The notes beneath the pieces were generated by a model. That model did not search any database and was not told the DNA's origin. It saw nothing but the letters and a program-made list of their open reading frames with translations. 64,000 nucleotides of DNA from Macrotrachela quadricornifera. Taxonomy: Eukaryota > Rotifera > Eurotatoria > Philodinida > Philodinidae. Where the stretch lies: the NCBI GenBank assembly GCA_022393335.1, contig JAJEKB010020967.1, positions 398,063-462,062 on the forward strand. The letters are read 5' to 3'. Below, one piece after another: positions 13,504 through 25,260 of the stretch. Position numbers and translations under genes: made by a program. Every line of letters starts with the position of its first letter. Position 1 is the stretch's first letter.

Positions 13504-14193
13504 ATGGCTAACAACATAAACCATGATAATGATGTGAAAACTATTTTAGAAGCAAACAGTGACCAATGTACAAAAATTGATGAGTTATATGAAATACTTA
13601 GGCAAGAAATTCAACATCTTCAACCAACCGGAAACGATATTGGACAAGGCCAGCATGTGATAAATAGTAGTATTTTTGAGGTTCAAGGTCATATTATTAA
13701 TCAGTTCATTCGTGACGCTATGCCCGATGTGCAGGGGGTAGTCCTAGCACTACCTCAAAATCATCTCATAACTCAGGCTCGTAACGGTACCAACATGTTT
13801 ACTAATGCTGGCATGCACTTTATAACAACAACGACCGCTCACATTCCTGCTGCAATATACGTCGACCGCAATGCTCCAATTTATAGAGTTTTTCTTCGTC
13901 TTCTTCGTGAATTAGCTTTCAACCACATGCAATTTCTTCTTACCACAGGAAATCAAGGTTCTCCATATCAAAGGACACTGAAGCATGTCTGTAGGATGAT
14001 GAGCCAGAACAAAATCTATGTGGATGATGATGCGCTCCACTACTGGTTAGTTAATGAACGTGGTGATCAGCAGGCCTATCAAAATGCTTTTGGCGAAGTT
14101 GAACGTATGCTAGAACGATTGGAAGACAATATACCTCACTGGATTGAGCAGCTTCAGGAGCTTCGGCGGATTCGGAATAATCAGATCGCTTAG
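13504..14193 (+). CDS. Orphan 229-aa protein, function unknown
   Basis: Uninterrupted ORF from ATG to TAG with balanced composition and fewer AT-biased codons than its surroundings. The N-terminal 35 residues are polar and helical (ILEANSDQCTKIDELYEILR, a likely coiled-coil start). The centre is mixed (AMPDVQGVVLALPQNHLITQ and HFITTTTAHIPAAIYVD). The C-terminus is a second charged helix (VERMLERLEDNIPHWIEQLQ). No signal peptide or membrane segment is seen. An acceptor-like TTATTATTCAG ends three bases before the ATG, so a 5' UTR exon may lie upstream, across the fold-back element. I do not recognise the family; it could be a host gene or a protein carried by a mobile element. Confidence 0.6.
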   Translation: MANNINHDNDVKTILEANSDQCTKIDELYEILRQEIQHLQPTGNDIGQGQHVINSSIFEVQGHIINQFIRDAMPDVQGVVLALPQNHLITQARNGTNMFTNAGMHFITTTTAHIPAAIYVDRNAPIYRVFLRLLRELAFNHMQFLLTTGNQGSPYQRTLKHVCRMMSQNKIYVDDDALHYWLVNERGDQQAYQNAFGEVERMLERLEDNIPHWIEQLQELRRIRNNQIA

Positions 14194-14580
14194 GGTGGGC
14201 AGCGTAGGACCGAATGTTAAAATCAAGAGTTATGAACAGACCGACCTATCTTTTAACGAACAGGCAGATCAGCGTACTAGATATCAGCTTTTGCTTTTCA
14301 GCAATCGGCTTTGAACTGATCAAAATAAATATTCAAGAATTAATTAAAAGAAATGCATACTTTTGATTTCGCCGATACGTTTTGTATCTTTAACAAGATA
14401 GCACTCCTCAGAACTTAAGAGATGAGGGTAGAAAATAAGAAATACAATAGATTGAGAGGCATCACACGAGCTGAAGACTTGTTGGTTAGGTGTAGTTAAT
14501 AATATGGGATATAATATCTATTATGAGTTGAATGACTATCCCTAATAATTATGCTTCTGAAGAGTTCAAATAGAAAAACA
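14194..14580. other. 3' flank of the orphan ORF
   Basis: No gene or repeat structure is recognised in this interval. Confidence 0.4.
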
Positions 14581-14639
14581 AACGGACCTGTACTCTAGAA
14601 AAAAGGTCTTTTACGAAATCAAAAAAGATCTTAAGTTGG

Positions 14640-14990
14640 GTATAACTTTGGAACCATGTTCTTGGTCCCTTACAAAAAAGGTTACGTATGAAACCTTTTC
14701 TGTACAAGCCAAATCAAGATTTCGTACAATGAGTTTCGTATTAAACCAATTATGAATATTAATAAAAGGTTGGATACCCATGGTTCCGCACTAAATCAAT
14801 TAAGAATACTAATAAAAAGGTTCCGTGATCATAGTCCCGCACCGAACCATTTCAGAATATTAATAAAGTGGTTTCGTATAAAATCCTTTTTTTGATAATT
14901 ATGACAAAGATTCCATACAGAAAATCCATACCGAACCTGAATCAGAACCTTAAACTAAGATTCTGCACAGGCACTGTCGTGTCGAACCTT
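14640..14990. repeat. 51-bp tandem array, block 1
   Basis: AATAAA(A/G)(A/G)GGTT-type units start at 14761, 14811 and 14862, a 50-51-bp step, and more diverged units lie on both sides. They share GGTTCCG / GGTTTCGTA and GAACC words with the larger array at 15.9-17.4 kb, so both are probably one family. Confidence 0.7.
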
Positions 14991-15129
14991 GACTATATAT
15001 TTAACCCTTTAACCGTCAGCGACGTATATATACGTGTGCAAACGTCTCGTCTATATCGACTACCACAGCCAACCTGTAAAGAAAACAAATTAAACTTAGT
15101 TATTCTGTAAACAGAAACTCGCCCGGTGA

Positions 15130-15660
15130 TTTAGTTCTTTAGATCAGTCTATAATAGAAAAGTAAACATATAGTTAGTATTTTTTTATAAGATCAAACTT
15201 CCCCTCACTTTGATATTTAAATCAACCTAAAATATAAATACAAATAGATTTATTTTATTTCATGAAAATAAACTTATTCGATAAGATTGTTATTTGAATC
15301 AACCTATAACAAACAAATAAATACATTCAGTTCTTTTAAGAAAATTAAACTTACTTCATCATTTCGATATTCGAAGGAATTTTAAATAGAGATAGAAATC
15401 GGTTTATTTTAATTAATAGAATCAAACTTCTGATTTTCGTATTGAATCAATCTATAATGAGAGAGGTCAATGTATGCTATTTTATATAATAAGACTTACT
15501 TAATCGATGTTTAGATAAATCCATAACAGAAAAAGAATTAATTTAATATATAGAATGAAACTTACACGTGACCTTGTTTTGCTAGTCAATCTATAACACA
15601 GAATTCATTGGTAAAAACATACTTTGCTTTATAAAATGGTACTTTCAGATCAAGTCATCC
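15130..15660. repeat. About 75-bp tandem array, 6-7 diverged units
   Basis: The word TCAA(T/C)CTATAA(T/C) or close variants recurs at 15144, 15222, 15299, 15447, 15520 and 15586 (one unit skipped), giving steps of 66-78 bp. Each is followed by a run ending AAACTTAC or AAACTTCC. The array separates the two 51-bp blocks. It is non-coding. Confidence 0.7.
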
Positions 15661-15899
15661 AATCCACAGTAACCAAAATTTAATTAAGCGAATTAATTAA
15701 TTCAGATAACCGTTTATGTATCGAGATTTTTACCTATCCAGTTGTTTTGAGCAATGAAGATAGTTGCTCAAAGTATACGAATACTTGTAGAAAAACACTT
15801 ATTCTTGAGGTAAATTTAAATGACTATCATACTGTCACTTAGTCATCTATATATATAGTAAGACCACAAAACAAAACAGTGAATGAATAGTGAACGCAT

Positions 15900-17460
15900 A
15901 GGTTCAGTAAGGATCTACGAAAGGTTTCGTAGAAAATATATCGAACCTCTAGTTGAATCTTGGTGCTACGAAAGGCTTCATTGAAAGTATACGAAACCTT
16001 TAGATCAGCCTCGGAACTATTAAGGGTTTCGTAGAAATATACAAAGCGTATAGAGAATACATGAAAAATTCAATAGTTTTGCGAAGAAATATACGAAACC
16101 ATTAAGTGGCTTATAGAGCTATAAAAGATTTGGTAGATAATCTAGCAAACCTTTAGATAAACTATGAAACTATGAAGGATTTTGCAGGGAGTATAAGAAA
16201 TCTTTGAGCAACCCACGAAACTACCAAAGATTTCGTAGATAATGCATAAAATCTTCTCATGAATTATGGAAGTATTAGGGTTTCGCAAATAATATTCAAA
16301 ACTTGTGGAACAGTTGCAAAACCATCAAGGGTTTTACATAAAATATACGGAACCATTGGATGATCTCCGCAATTATCAGAAGTTTTGAATAAAGTGTACA
16401 GAAGTTTCCGAGACTTTGCGAAACTGTCAGCAGTTTCAAATATGCTGCGTGAGACCGTTTGAACGACTTCGAAAATATCAATGATTTCGTATATCTTATA
16501 CGAAATCATTGACAGTTTCATACAATGTATACCGGATCTTTTGATGTTTTACGAAACTTTTGATAGATACGTATAAGGTATACGGAACATTTAGATGCTC
16601 CACGAAACTATCAGTGGTTTTGTAAAACATCAAAACGTTCAGCAGGCATTGTGCGAACCTGTTCATAGTTTCTCATATGATGTAATGGTTTAGTAGATTT
16701 TTTACGGAACCATGGGTAGTTTCGTACAATGTGTCCGAAACTATTAGAGCGCTTTCGAAACTATGTATGGCTTCGTAGAAATTATACGAAACCTTTAAAT
16801 GCCATACGGAACTATCAACAATTTTTGTCCAAAAGATGTGAAACCACTGAAAATTCAATACACGATGCACGGAACTTCTAGAGAGTTTCGTAGGAAAACT
16901 TCAAATCCTCTTCAATTTCCGAAACTTAAAAAGGTTCCGTGTGAAAATTAAAAAAAAACGATTTTCATGCCACTGAACTTAAAATGGTTTCATAAAATAG
17001 TAGCTAGCCTCCATAGTTCGATAGAACACCTTTTCTAGAGTGTGCGAAAACTTCAGGGACACACAAAATTATCAGCAATCCCATATACAGTGTATGAAAC
17101 GTTTCAAAAGTCTACGAAATCATCAGCAGATTCGGTATAACATATATCGAATCTTCAGAAAGTCTACGAAACTGTCAGTAGTTTTGTATGAAAAGTACGG
17201 ATCATCAACAATTTTGTATATGACATATAGAACCTTCAAAATTTCTAGGAAACTATTAGGAGGTTTCGTATGACATATACGGAATTTTGCAAACGTCTGT
17301 GGAGCTGTGAGTAGTTTTTTTTATAACACATAGAAAATCTTTAGAAAGTTTTGTTCGAAAACTGCGAAACCTTGGTAAATCTGCTGAGCTTAAAATGGTT
17401 CAGTGCAAGAATATGGAACTTTTGGAGTTAGGTAAAATACCTTTGTTTAAGAGTGTACCG
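15900..17460. repeat. 51-bp tandem array, block 2, about 30 units
   Basis: Units of about 50-52 bp carry GG(T/C)TTCGTA(G)AA, TATACGAAACC and (C)GAAACTAT. Starts near 15920, 15972, 16022, 16073 and 16126 show the step. Each unit has an inverted pair (GGTTTCGTA ... TACGAAACC), so the array consists of small potential hairpins. Open frames across it (such as 16264-16521 minus) are repetitive translations, not genes. Confidence 0.8.
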
Positions 17461-17553
17461 CAAATACTGTTCCATCACTATGTCATTATCTCGCAAACAC
17501 TGTTGTATCAGAAACACCGCGGTACCACGAACACCGCTATACTGATAACACGG

Positions 17554-17889
17554 CTATAGGGCTATGCGACAAATACATCTACTACTCCCGACAAGTGTCA
17601 TTGAATACTCTGTAAAGTGTTCGTCAAAGTCATCTTTATGTATGAGAACTAGTTTATTGTGAAAGAGAAAGCATAAATTCGAAAGCAGAAAAGTGGGTGA
17701 AGTGTGGTTTTTATTTACAGGCGATTTGTAGACAAACCCGTACCCTTCTTTTAAATAGAGAATAACATACTCAAGACTAGTTTGATCAGTAGGTCTTTTT
17801 TTGTTTGCTGTTTTAATCGAATATATGTCTTTTAGTTCTTTCTCAAAAAGCACCTTGAACAGCAATGATTGAAATAGTATGCAATTCAT
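17554..17889 (-). CDS. Hypothetical 111-aa ORF
   Basis: ATG-to-stop frame of 111 codons with fairly normal amino-acid composition (KKRPTDQTSLEYVILYLKEG; HKDDFDEHFTEYSM), unlike the low-complexity frames around it. There is no signal peptide, membrane segment or recognised motif. It lies between a 51-bp array and the candidate secreted-peptide gene. It may be a real small gene or exon, or a chance frame in a region of slightly higher GC. Confidence 0.25.
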   Translation of the reverse strand: MNCILFQSLLFKVLFEKELKDIYSIKTANKKRPTDQTSLEYVILYLKEGYGFVYKSPVNKNHTSPTFLLSNLCFLFHNKLVLIHKDDFDEHFTEYSMTLVGSSRCICRIAL

Positions 17890-18430
17890 TTATATTTTTG
17901 CTAGATACATTGTACAGTTTTATGTTTCAGATGATTTAAATTCTATTTGATAGTAGTCGTCATAAGATATTTCATCTCTTTCCTGCTTTCTTTTTACTTA
18001 TAGCTGTGATCAACAAACTATTTTCTTTATCTTTACCGTTGTAAAAAAAAAGAAAACGCCCATCATCTTAATGTAAAATCTATGATTATTTTATCTGCTT
18101 CAATCATTATAGGTAATGTGGCCTATGTAAACGATATATTATCCTTCACTTCCCACGTATACAAATATTTGTTCGTTCTGTCGTGAGAGAGTAATAACAG
18201 CGTTTTTGAGCGTTCGTCTTATTGAGAGAGAATGATGCACATAGTATTACAGATGTAAATATTATGTATATATGCTTCACTGATTTATGTACTGAGAAAG
18301 ATATTTTCATATAAGCGCCTTTCTATCACTACTGAGAGATATATTACAGTGAAAAGGCTCCTGTGCAATCATTCACACTCACGCATTCGTAAAGTAATCA
18401 TATCTATCGACATACATTTCTACACACAAA

Positions 18431-21400
18431 ATGATTCCTATTACAAAATTGATTTGCTTTCTCTTTGTTATTACAATAATGATAACAGCTAACAATGGAA
18501 AGTCTATGACATATAATGCTGAAGATGAAATTGATAGCACAGAACTCAAACTCAGTCGCCGTAAAGAACTCTATATATCGAATATAGAAGTTTGTTAAAA
18601 ATATTTATTTACTGATCAATATTCAACCATACTATAAATTCAAAGATTGCTTAAAACGAGCAAAATATTTGAATAGAAGATTGCTATGAACTATTAATCT
18701 GCTTTGTCATTCTCAATCATATTATGAACTCCCAATTTTTTATTTCAAAGTTAGCAAAATATTTGACTCAAAACTTACTATAAATTATTAATCAATCTTA
18801 TCATTTTTAATCATATTATCGATTTACAATTTTTGTTTCGAAATGAAGAAAGTATTTGAATAGAAGTTTCATATGAACTATTCGTTTGACTTATTGTCTT
18901 TCATCATAATATTGATTTCTGATCTTAATTTTAAGCTGAACAGAGTGTTTAAGTAGAAGCTTCGTATAAAATTTTAAATTGTGTTGTCATTTTGAATCAT
19001 ATAATCTAATTCCAATCGTTTTTTTCAAAATGAGCAAAATATTTGAATAAAAACTTACTATAAATTATTAATCTGCTTTGAAATCCTCAATCATATTACG
19101 TACTTTTAATCATTTATTCCAAAGTGAAGAAAATATTTGAATAAAAGTTTCGTATGAATTATTCTTTCTCCATTTAATAATCGACCATATTATAACAATT
19201 TTAAAGATTGTTTCGAAATGAGTAAAATATTTGAATACAATCTTTGTTATGAATATTCATTTGTCGAACAATATTCGGTCATATTACAAATTCAAAGATT
19301 GCTGGAAGTGAATAAAATATTTGAATAGAAGATTGGTATGAACTAATAATCTGTTTTGTCGTTTGTGATTAATAATAAACTTCCAATCTTTTTTTAAAAT
19401 AAACAATGTATTTGAATGAAAGATTGTTATTAACTATTAAATTTTCTTGTTATTTTCAATCAATTACACACTTTTAATCTTTGTTTTAAAATAAACAATG
19501 TATTTGAATGAAAGCATTTTAGACATTATTATTCTGCTTTGCTATTTCCGATCAATTACAGACTTTCAATTTTTATTTTGAGGTAAGAAAAGTATTTGAA
19601 TAGAAACTTTTTATAAACTATTAATCTAACTTATTATCTTTCAGTATAATACCGATTGTTGATCTTAATTTGTAAGTTGAACAAAGTATTTGAATAATGC
19701 TTGGTATGAACTGTCAATCTGTTTTGTTTTCTTCAATTATATTATTGATTTCTGATCTTTATTCCAAAGTGAACAAAATATTTGAATAATAACTTATTAT
19801 AGATTATTAATCTATTTTATCATTTTCATTCATAACACCAACTTTAAATCTTTATTTCAAAGATAAAGAAATATTTGAACAGAAACTTCCTATAAACGAT
19901 ACCTTTGTCTATTCATCTTCAATCATATGAAAGACTTCTGGTTTTTATTTCGAAATGAATAAAGTATTTGAATAGAAATGTTGTTGTTTCAATTATTTGT
20001 TAGCCATGTAATCTTCGACTAAAATAATACAAAAACTCACTAGCATAAGATGATCAAAATATTTAAATAGAACTCTGGTAATGTGAGTCATTCATTCATT
20101 GTATAGTCTTCAAATAAATGACGAGTTCTAGATATGTAGTTTTCAAATGATCAAAATATTCTTATGAAGGCTTCTTTTAGATTATTCCTTTTTTCCATGA
20201 TCTTCAAGTATATTGCCAACTGCGAATTCATCGTTTGAAATAAGCAAAAGATTTCAACAGACATTTTATAAACTCATTTATTAGGCATGTAGTAGTGTTT
20301 TAATATAATATCTCATTCAAATCTTTAGTTAGGAGTCAGCAAAATATTTGATCATAAACTTTGTATGAGAAATTCACTTGTTTTACAGTATGAGAACAAT
20401 ATTAACAAGTAGAAATCTTTAGTTCAATATAAGCAAAATATTTCAATATAAATTTCCTATGAAACATTCAGTTGTCATTTGGTTTTCAAATATATCACCA
20501 ATTCTATATTTTTCAATTGAAATAACAAAAATATTTTTATATAAAATTCGATGCATCATTCATTTTTCGTGTGGTTTTCTAAAACATCATTTAATTCAAA
20601 TTTTTAGTTTGAAGTAGGATAAATATTTTAATATAGAAGTAGTATGCATTATTCATTTATCATGTGCTTTCTCAATATATCACTAATTTCAAATCTTTAG
20701 TTTAAAATAGGAAAGATATTTTAATAGAAAATTGGTATGCATCATTCATTTATCATATTGTTTTCCAATGTATTACTAATTCCAGATGTTTAGTTTTCAA
20801 TGAGAAAAATATTTTTATATATAAATGGTATGTATCATTCATTTAGCATGCGCCTTTCCAATATATCCCTAATATCAAATCTTTAGTTTTACATGAGAAA
20901 AATCTTTTAATAGAAATTTCGTACGAATCATTCAATTGCTCTGTCATCTTCCAATATATTATCAACTTTAAATCTTTGGTTTGAAGTGAGGAAAATATTT
21001 CGATATAAACTTTGTATGAGAAATTCATGTACTATACAGGATGATAATGACATTACCATTTTCAAATATTTTGTTTAAAGTAAACAAAATATTTCAATAG
21101 AAACTTAGTATGAAATATTTATTTATTGTGTATCACCTTGAAACATGTCATCAATTCGAAATATTTGTTTCAAGCGAACAATCAAATATGTCTATAAATT
21201 TTGTATGAATAATACATTGACTATGTGGATTGATAATAGTAGAATCATTTTCCAATTTTTAGTTGGTATTGAAGAAAATATCTGAATAGAAACATCGTTT
21301 TATGAATCGTTAATTTCTCTTGGGATTTTTCGATGTATTCCCTATTACAAAACTATCGTTTGGAGTAAGTGAAATATTCGAATAGAAACTTGGTATGCAT

Positions 21401-22544
21401 CATCCATTTGTAAAGTGGTCTTCCAGTATTAGAATATTTTCAAAAGTTTAGGTTGAAATAAGTAAATTTTATGAACAGAAAATTTATGTGGATCATTTAT
21501 TTATTATGCTGTATTTCAATATATTATAGATTTTACATATCCAGTTTGAAGTAAGAAAAATATTTGGATACAAATTTCATATGTATCGTTTACTTGTCGT
21601 GAACTATTGGCACTATATTACCAATCATAAATCTTTAGTTTGAAATGAACAAAATAGTTAAATAGACGCTTGCTACACATGGTTCGTTTGCGACCTGATC
21701 TTTAAATATAAGGCCAATTCTAAATCTTTAATTAGAAGTGAGCAAAATATTTCAACAGAAACTTGCTATAAATCGTTCATTTGTCACGTGATCTTTCGGT
21801 ATATCATCAAGTTGAAATCTTCCGTTTGAAGTGAGAAAAATATTGGAATAAAAACATTCTATGAATTGTTCAATAGTAATTCAGTCTTCTGATACATGGC
21901 CAATTCTAAATTTTTAGTTTGAAATACCCGAATTATTCTAAAAGAAACTTGATATGAATAATTTATCGACCGTGTAACATTTGAATATATTATCAATTCT
22001 AATTCTTTAGCTTGAATTAAATAAAATATTTGAATGAAAACTTGGTACAAATTATCCGTTCGTTCTTTAATCTTCAAACACATAACCAATTCAAAATCTA
22101 TTATCTAAAATGAGCAAAATATTTTAATAGAACTTTCGTATGAATCATTCTATTGTTGTATGTTCATGGAATATATCACCGTTTGCAAATTCATCGTTTT
22201 ATATGAATAGAATATTTTATTAGAAACTTAATATGAATCATTCATTTCCCGTGTGATTTTTAAATATATCACCAATTCCAAGATTTTAGTCCGGTATGAG
22301 CACAATATTTTAATATAACTTTTGTGCGACAAGTTAGGTTGACTTATGATATTCATCGGTATTGATAACTACTTCATCATTTCTTTCAAGTAAGAATATA
22401 TGAATAGAGCAATAGTAGAATGTAAGTATTTTGTGACATTGAAGATGTTTTGGTATTAACTGATTAAAGAATATTAATTTTTTTTAGATCAGAATAGATT
22501 ACACGTATATCACCAAGCCATTCGACGAACTACCATCGAAGTAG
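18431..22544 (+). CDS. Candidate small secreted peptide precursor with one repeat-filled intron
   Basis: An ATG opens a frame with a clear signal peptide (MIPITKLICFLFVITIMI, cleavage probably after the TANNG region), then an acidic segment and a dibasic SRRK site. Without splicing it stops after 55 codons (VC*). Two spliced readings use the acceptor TTTTTTAG at 22486-22487. (a) Exon 1 18431-18589 (donor GTTTGT, weak) joins in phase to 22488-22544, ending ITKPFDELPSK*, 71 aa. (b) Donor GTAAAG at 18561 resembles the other donors in this window better, but leads into a long hydrophobic, low-complexity frame. In either case the intron would be the 94-bp array. The dibasic site would suit a processed peptide hormone or neuropeptide; that role is speculation. 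Confidence 0.4.
18600..22440. repeat. 94-bp tandem (satellite-like) array, about 40 diverged units
   Basis: A core of (G)AGCAAAATATTTGAATAGAA recurs every 93-94 bp: 18661, 18755, 18849, about 18942 and 19034, onward to about 22400. It is followed by CTTGGTATGAA-type, TCATTCATTTGTC-type and (T/C)CAAATCTTTAGTTT-type segments, so each unit carries the same order of words with substantial divergence. Frames within it (20843-21028 and 21859-22089, minus) are translations of the repeat. Divergence increases irregularly, suggesting an old array without recent homogenisation. Confidence 0.9.
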
Positions 22545-22679
22545 TAGAACATTTATTATTTATTATTGTTTTTTCTTCGTTTTCATTCATACTCATTATT
22601 GTCGTATTTTTTCTTCTTATTAATATTCATTTTTTTTTCAATTTGGCTCTTTTTCTCTTTACATTTATTCACTGTATTA

Positions 22680-23757
22680 CAGGCCTCGAAACGGGCCACT
22701 CTTTTCATGGTCCAAAAATTCTCTAGGCCCGCCCCATTCAACTTAAGTTTTGCTCAGCCCGGTCTAGCCCGGTCAGGTATTATTTGAAGGGTAATTAGCG
22801 AAGATTATCAAACCTACAATAAAATTTTTGTGTACGAAAACTAATTACTTTTCGAATGACACACAAACATATTGTCAGGCTGTAAAACTTCATAACACTC
22901 ATTTTATGCAATGCGAGATTTTTTTGATAATATAATTTTTTAATCGAGTTACCTCTAGTGGAAACTTAGCCGTCTTGTTGACTGAATATATATTTGTTTT
23001 TCTTGTACTCTGATAGCGAGCTAGCTGATTGTTAAAGATGATTTATGAACTTGCGAGCATTGTCTATGGATATTTGTTTGGCTCAAAGATTCTAGCATAA
23101 AGATCAAAATAAATTCATAAAAAATTTTCTTATCTTCAGAAAATATCCTAGCCTCGGTAAATTTATTCCTTAACTAAAATAGGACCTATAAAGAATCAAA
23201 TTTGAAGTATACACTTTCAGATGGTGGTGTATTTTTGAGGTATTGCTGCTGTAGTCACTCTTTCCTCAATGAATATGAATTTGTCAAGATGAAGCTTCGC
23301 GTGTAGCCGAGAGATGCAACTACTTTGAGGAGTTGCTTGAATTTATTGTTCTAGTAATTCTTCTTACATATTTCGGAAACAAAAAAAACACACTGATCAA
23401 TTCTTTATCAACAACAAAAACTCCTTGAAATCTTGATAGTAGAACAAATATCAGTTTTCACGTACTTCAAGTTAATTGACTAGAATAAGATTTTAATAAA
23501 GGAAGTGCAATGATTGACATTTCCAGTCATTAAAACGATAAATTTTAATAGATGAAAGTAACCATTTTTTATCAATAAACTTTCAAATGCATCGAAATGC
23601 GTAATCGTTTCATCATTCAAAATAAATTTGATTTATGTTTTGAGTCACAGGACTGAACTTTAAATACAATACTAGGTGTCAGGCCGGGCTGGCCCCGAAA
23701 AATGAATGGCCCTCCCGAGCTCGGCCTAACAAAAAGGGTGGCCCACCCGGCCCAATA
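22680..23757. mobile_element. Imperfect TIR element, about 1.1 kb, GC-rich ends
   Basis: The left end (CAGGCCTCGAAACGGGCCAC from 22680) and the right end (about 23672-23757) are imperfect reverse complements over about 100 bp. They share GGGCCAC(T/C)CTTTT near the tips and CAGCCCGG(T/C)CT followed by GTCAGGTATT-like sequence internally. The interior is AT-rich and non-coding. CAGGCC-type tips with GGGCC motifs suggest the hAT group, but I could not find a convincing 8-bp target duplication. The class is tentative. Confidence 0.6.
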
Positions 23758-24285
23758 AAATATTCCAAAAAATGATTTACACTTTGTTTTACATTCGAAT
23801 GAATTTTATTGTAATCTTCAGAAATTACAACAAATGAGAAAATATTAATTCTGAGTCGATCAATAAAAGTAATTTGCATGCGTAAACTCCAAATTTAGAG
23901 CTGACTTATGCTCTTAAATTTTGTTGATGAAACTCAACTGATGTTTCATACTTCGTCACATCAACATAATTTATCATTGACACTAATTCATAATTAATTA
24001 TTTAGTAGTTCCTTAAACAGTAATTACATATTTATATGATTCACCAATCACTGATTGCATAACCGTATAATTAGTTAATTAATAATGGAATAGTCACCTA
24101 TTCAGCCAATTAGTAATTGTGGAATTAGAAATCAACGAATTAAAACAATGGCCATCATCGTAATTTCATATGTAGTGCCTATTCACTTAACAACTATTTA
24201 ATTAGGACTTACCCGAGAGGAACACCGGTTATGAACACTTCGTTCCAGCCCCATTTATATTAAACTCATACTCTAAACAGATTGA

Positions 24286-24679
24286 TTTAGCGAGAAACTA
24301 TATGAAAAAGCACTTTCTATTCGTTTTTTATCAGGCAGAAGGTCAAACAAAATATGTTACCTGTTCTGTCTTCGGTATATTTTTGAGTTCTTTAATTCAT
24401 AGCAAGATGTTCTTTGTTGCTGCTACATAGCTTCCTTCTCTTGACTGTCATGGCCTTTCCTTTACATAACAGCCAGCACAGCGTCTACCGACACTGTATA
24501 GATGCTTTCTTTTCTTCAAGCTTGTGATCAGCAAAACAGTCAATAAAGGTAAGCTATGTGGCAGCAAAGAAAGTTAAAACTTTGTATTTTGGCTGTGATA
24601 ATTCTTGATACATTATATTTAACGTTTTGCTTAAGAGAAAAGTAACAGAAAGTGCTTTTCCATATAGTTTTTCGTTAAA
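24286..24679. mobile_element. MITE-like inverted repeat, about 0.4 kb
   Basis: The left end TTTAGCGAGAAACTATATG is the near-complement of the right end CATATAGTTTTTCGTTAAA, and AAGCACTTTCT is repeated inverted just inside. A second inner pair (TTTGTTGCTGCTACATAGCTT against AAGCTATGTGGCAGCAAAG) makes the element largely self-complementary. It has no coding potential. Confidence 0.65.
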
Positions 24680-24739
24680 ATACAGCATGATCTACTAGTG
24701 GAACGCATCCTGCCCAATGTGTTAAACTATCTTGAAAAA

Positions 24740-25065
24740 TGACGATGAATGTATTCTGAGGACACGAATGGATCCTCAAACTCGAAATTAGAGAGATATT
24801 TACAAGTTCGGAAGCACTATATTATGAAGGTACCCATAGATTCCTAAACTCTTTAGTATAAAGATACCCAATAGGTCTGCAAGCCATATATTAGAGAGGT
24901 ACTCATAAATCCTCAAACTCTATATTTTAGATATACCTATAGGCTCTCCAATCCGATATTGTATAGGTATTCATAGGTGCTCAAGGTCTCTACTATCAGA
25001 ATACCCAGAGGTCTTCAAACTGTATGCTAGAGAGGTGCACTGGAAAAAAAAGTACAATAATAAAC
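24740..25065. repeat. Minisatellite, about 45-50-bp units
   Basis: Repeated words GAGAGGTAC(T/C)CATA, CTCAAACTC and TATATT recur about every 45-50 bp. A related short block is seen at about 30755-30900 (GGTATCCATAGG, AGAGGTGCCC). Units are strongly diverged. Confidence 0.55.
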
Positions 25066-25260
25066 CCTTAAAAGGATTTTTGATGAGTTTTCTACCGTGC
25101 AACAGTTGATTATTCCATGGTTCTTTTTACAGTGTAATTATATGACATATCGTCATCCTTAAATTCGATAGCAGTTAGCTTCCTACTTCTAGGAATGTAT
25201 TTCGCAGCCGCTATTCATGAAAACTACATCATGAGATTTGAATTGTTCTTTATGCAGAAA

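Noticed and set aside
20843..22089. Minus-strand ORFs inside the 94-bp array
   Set aside because: They repeat with the array period and are translations of the satellite, not conserved proteins.
18600..22440. CRISPR-like array
   Set aside because: Units are contiguous diverged tandem repeats without unique spacers, in a eukaryotic context.
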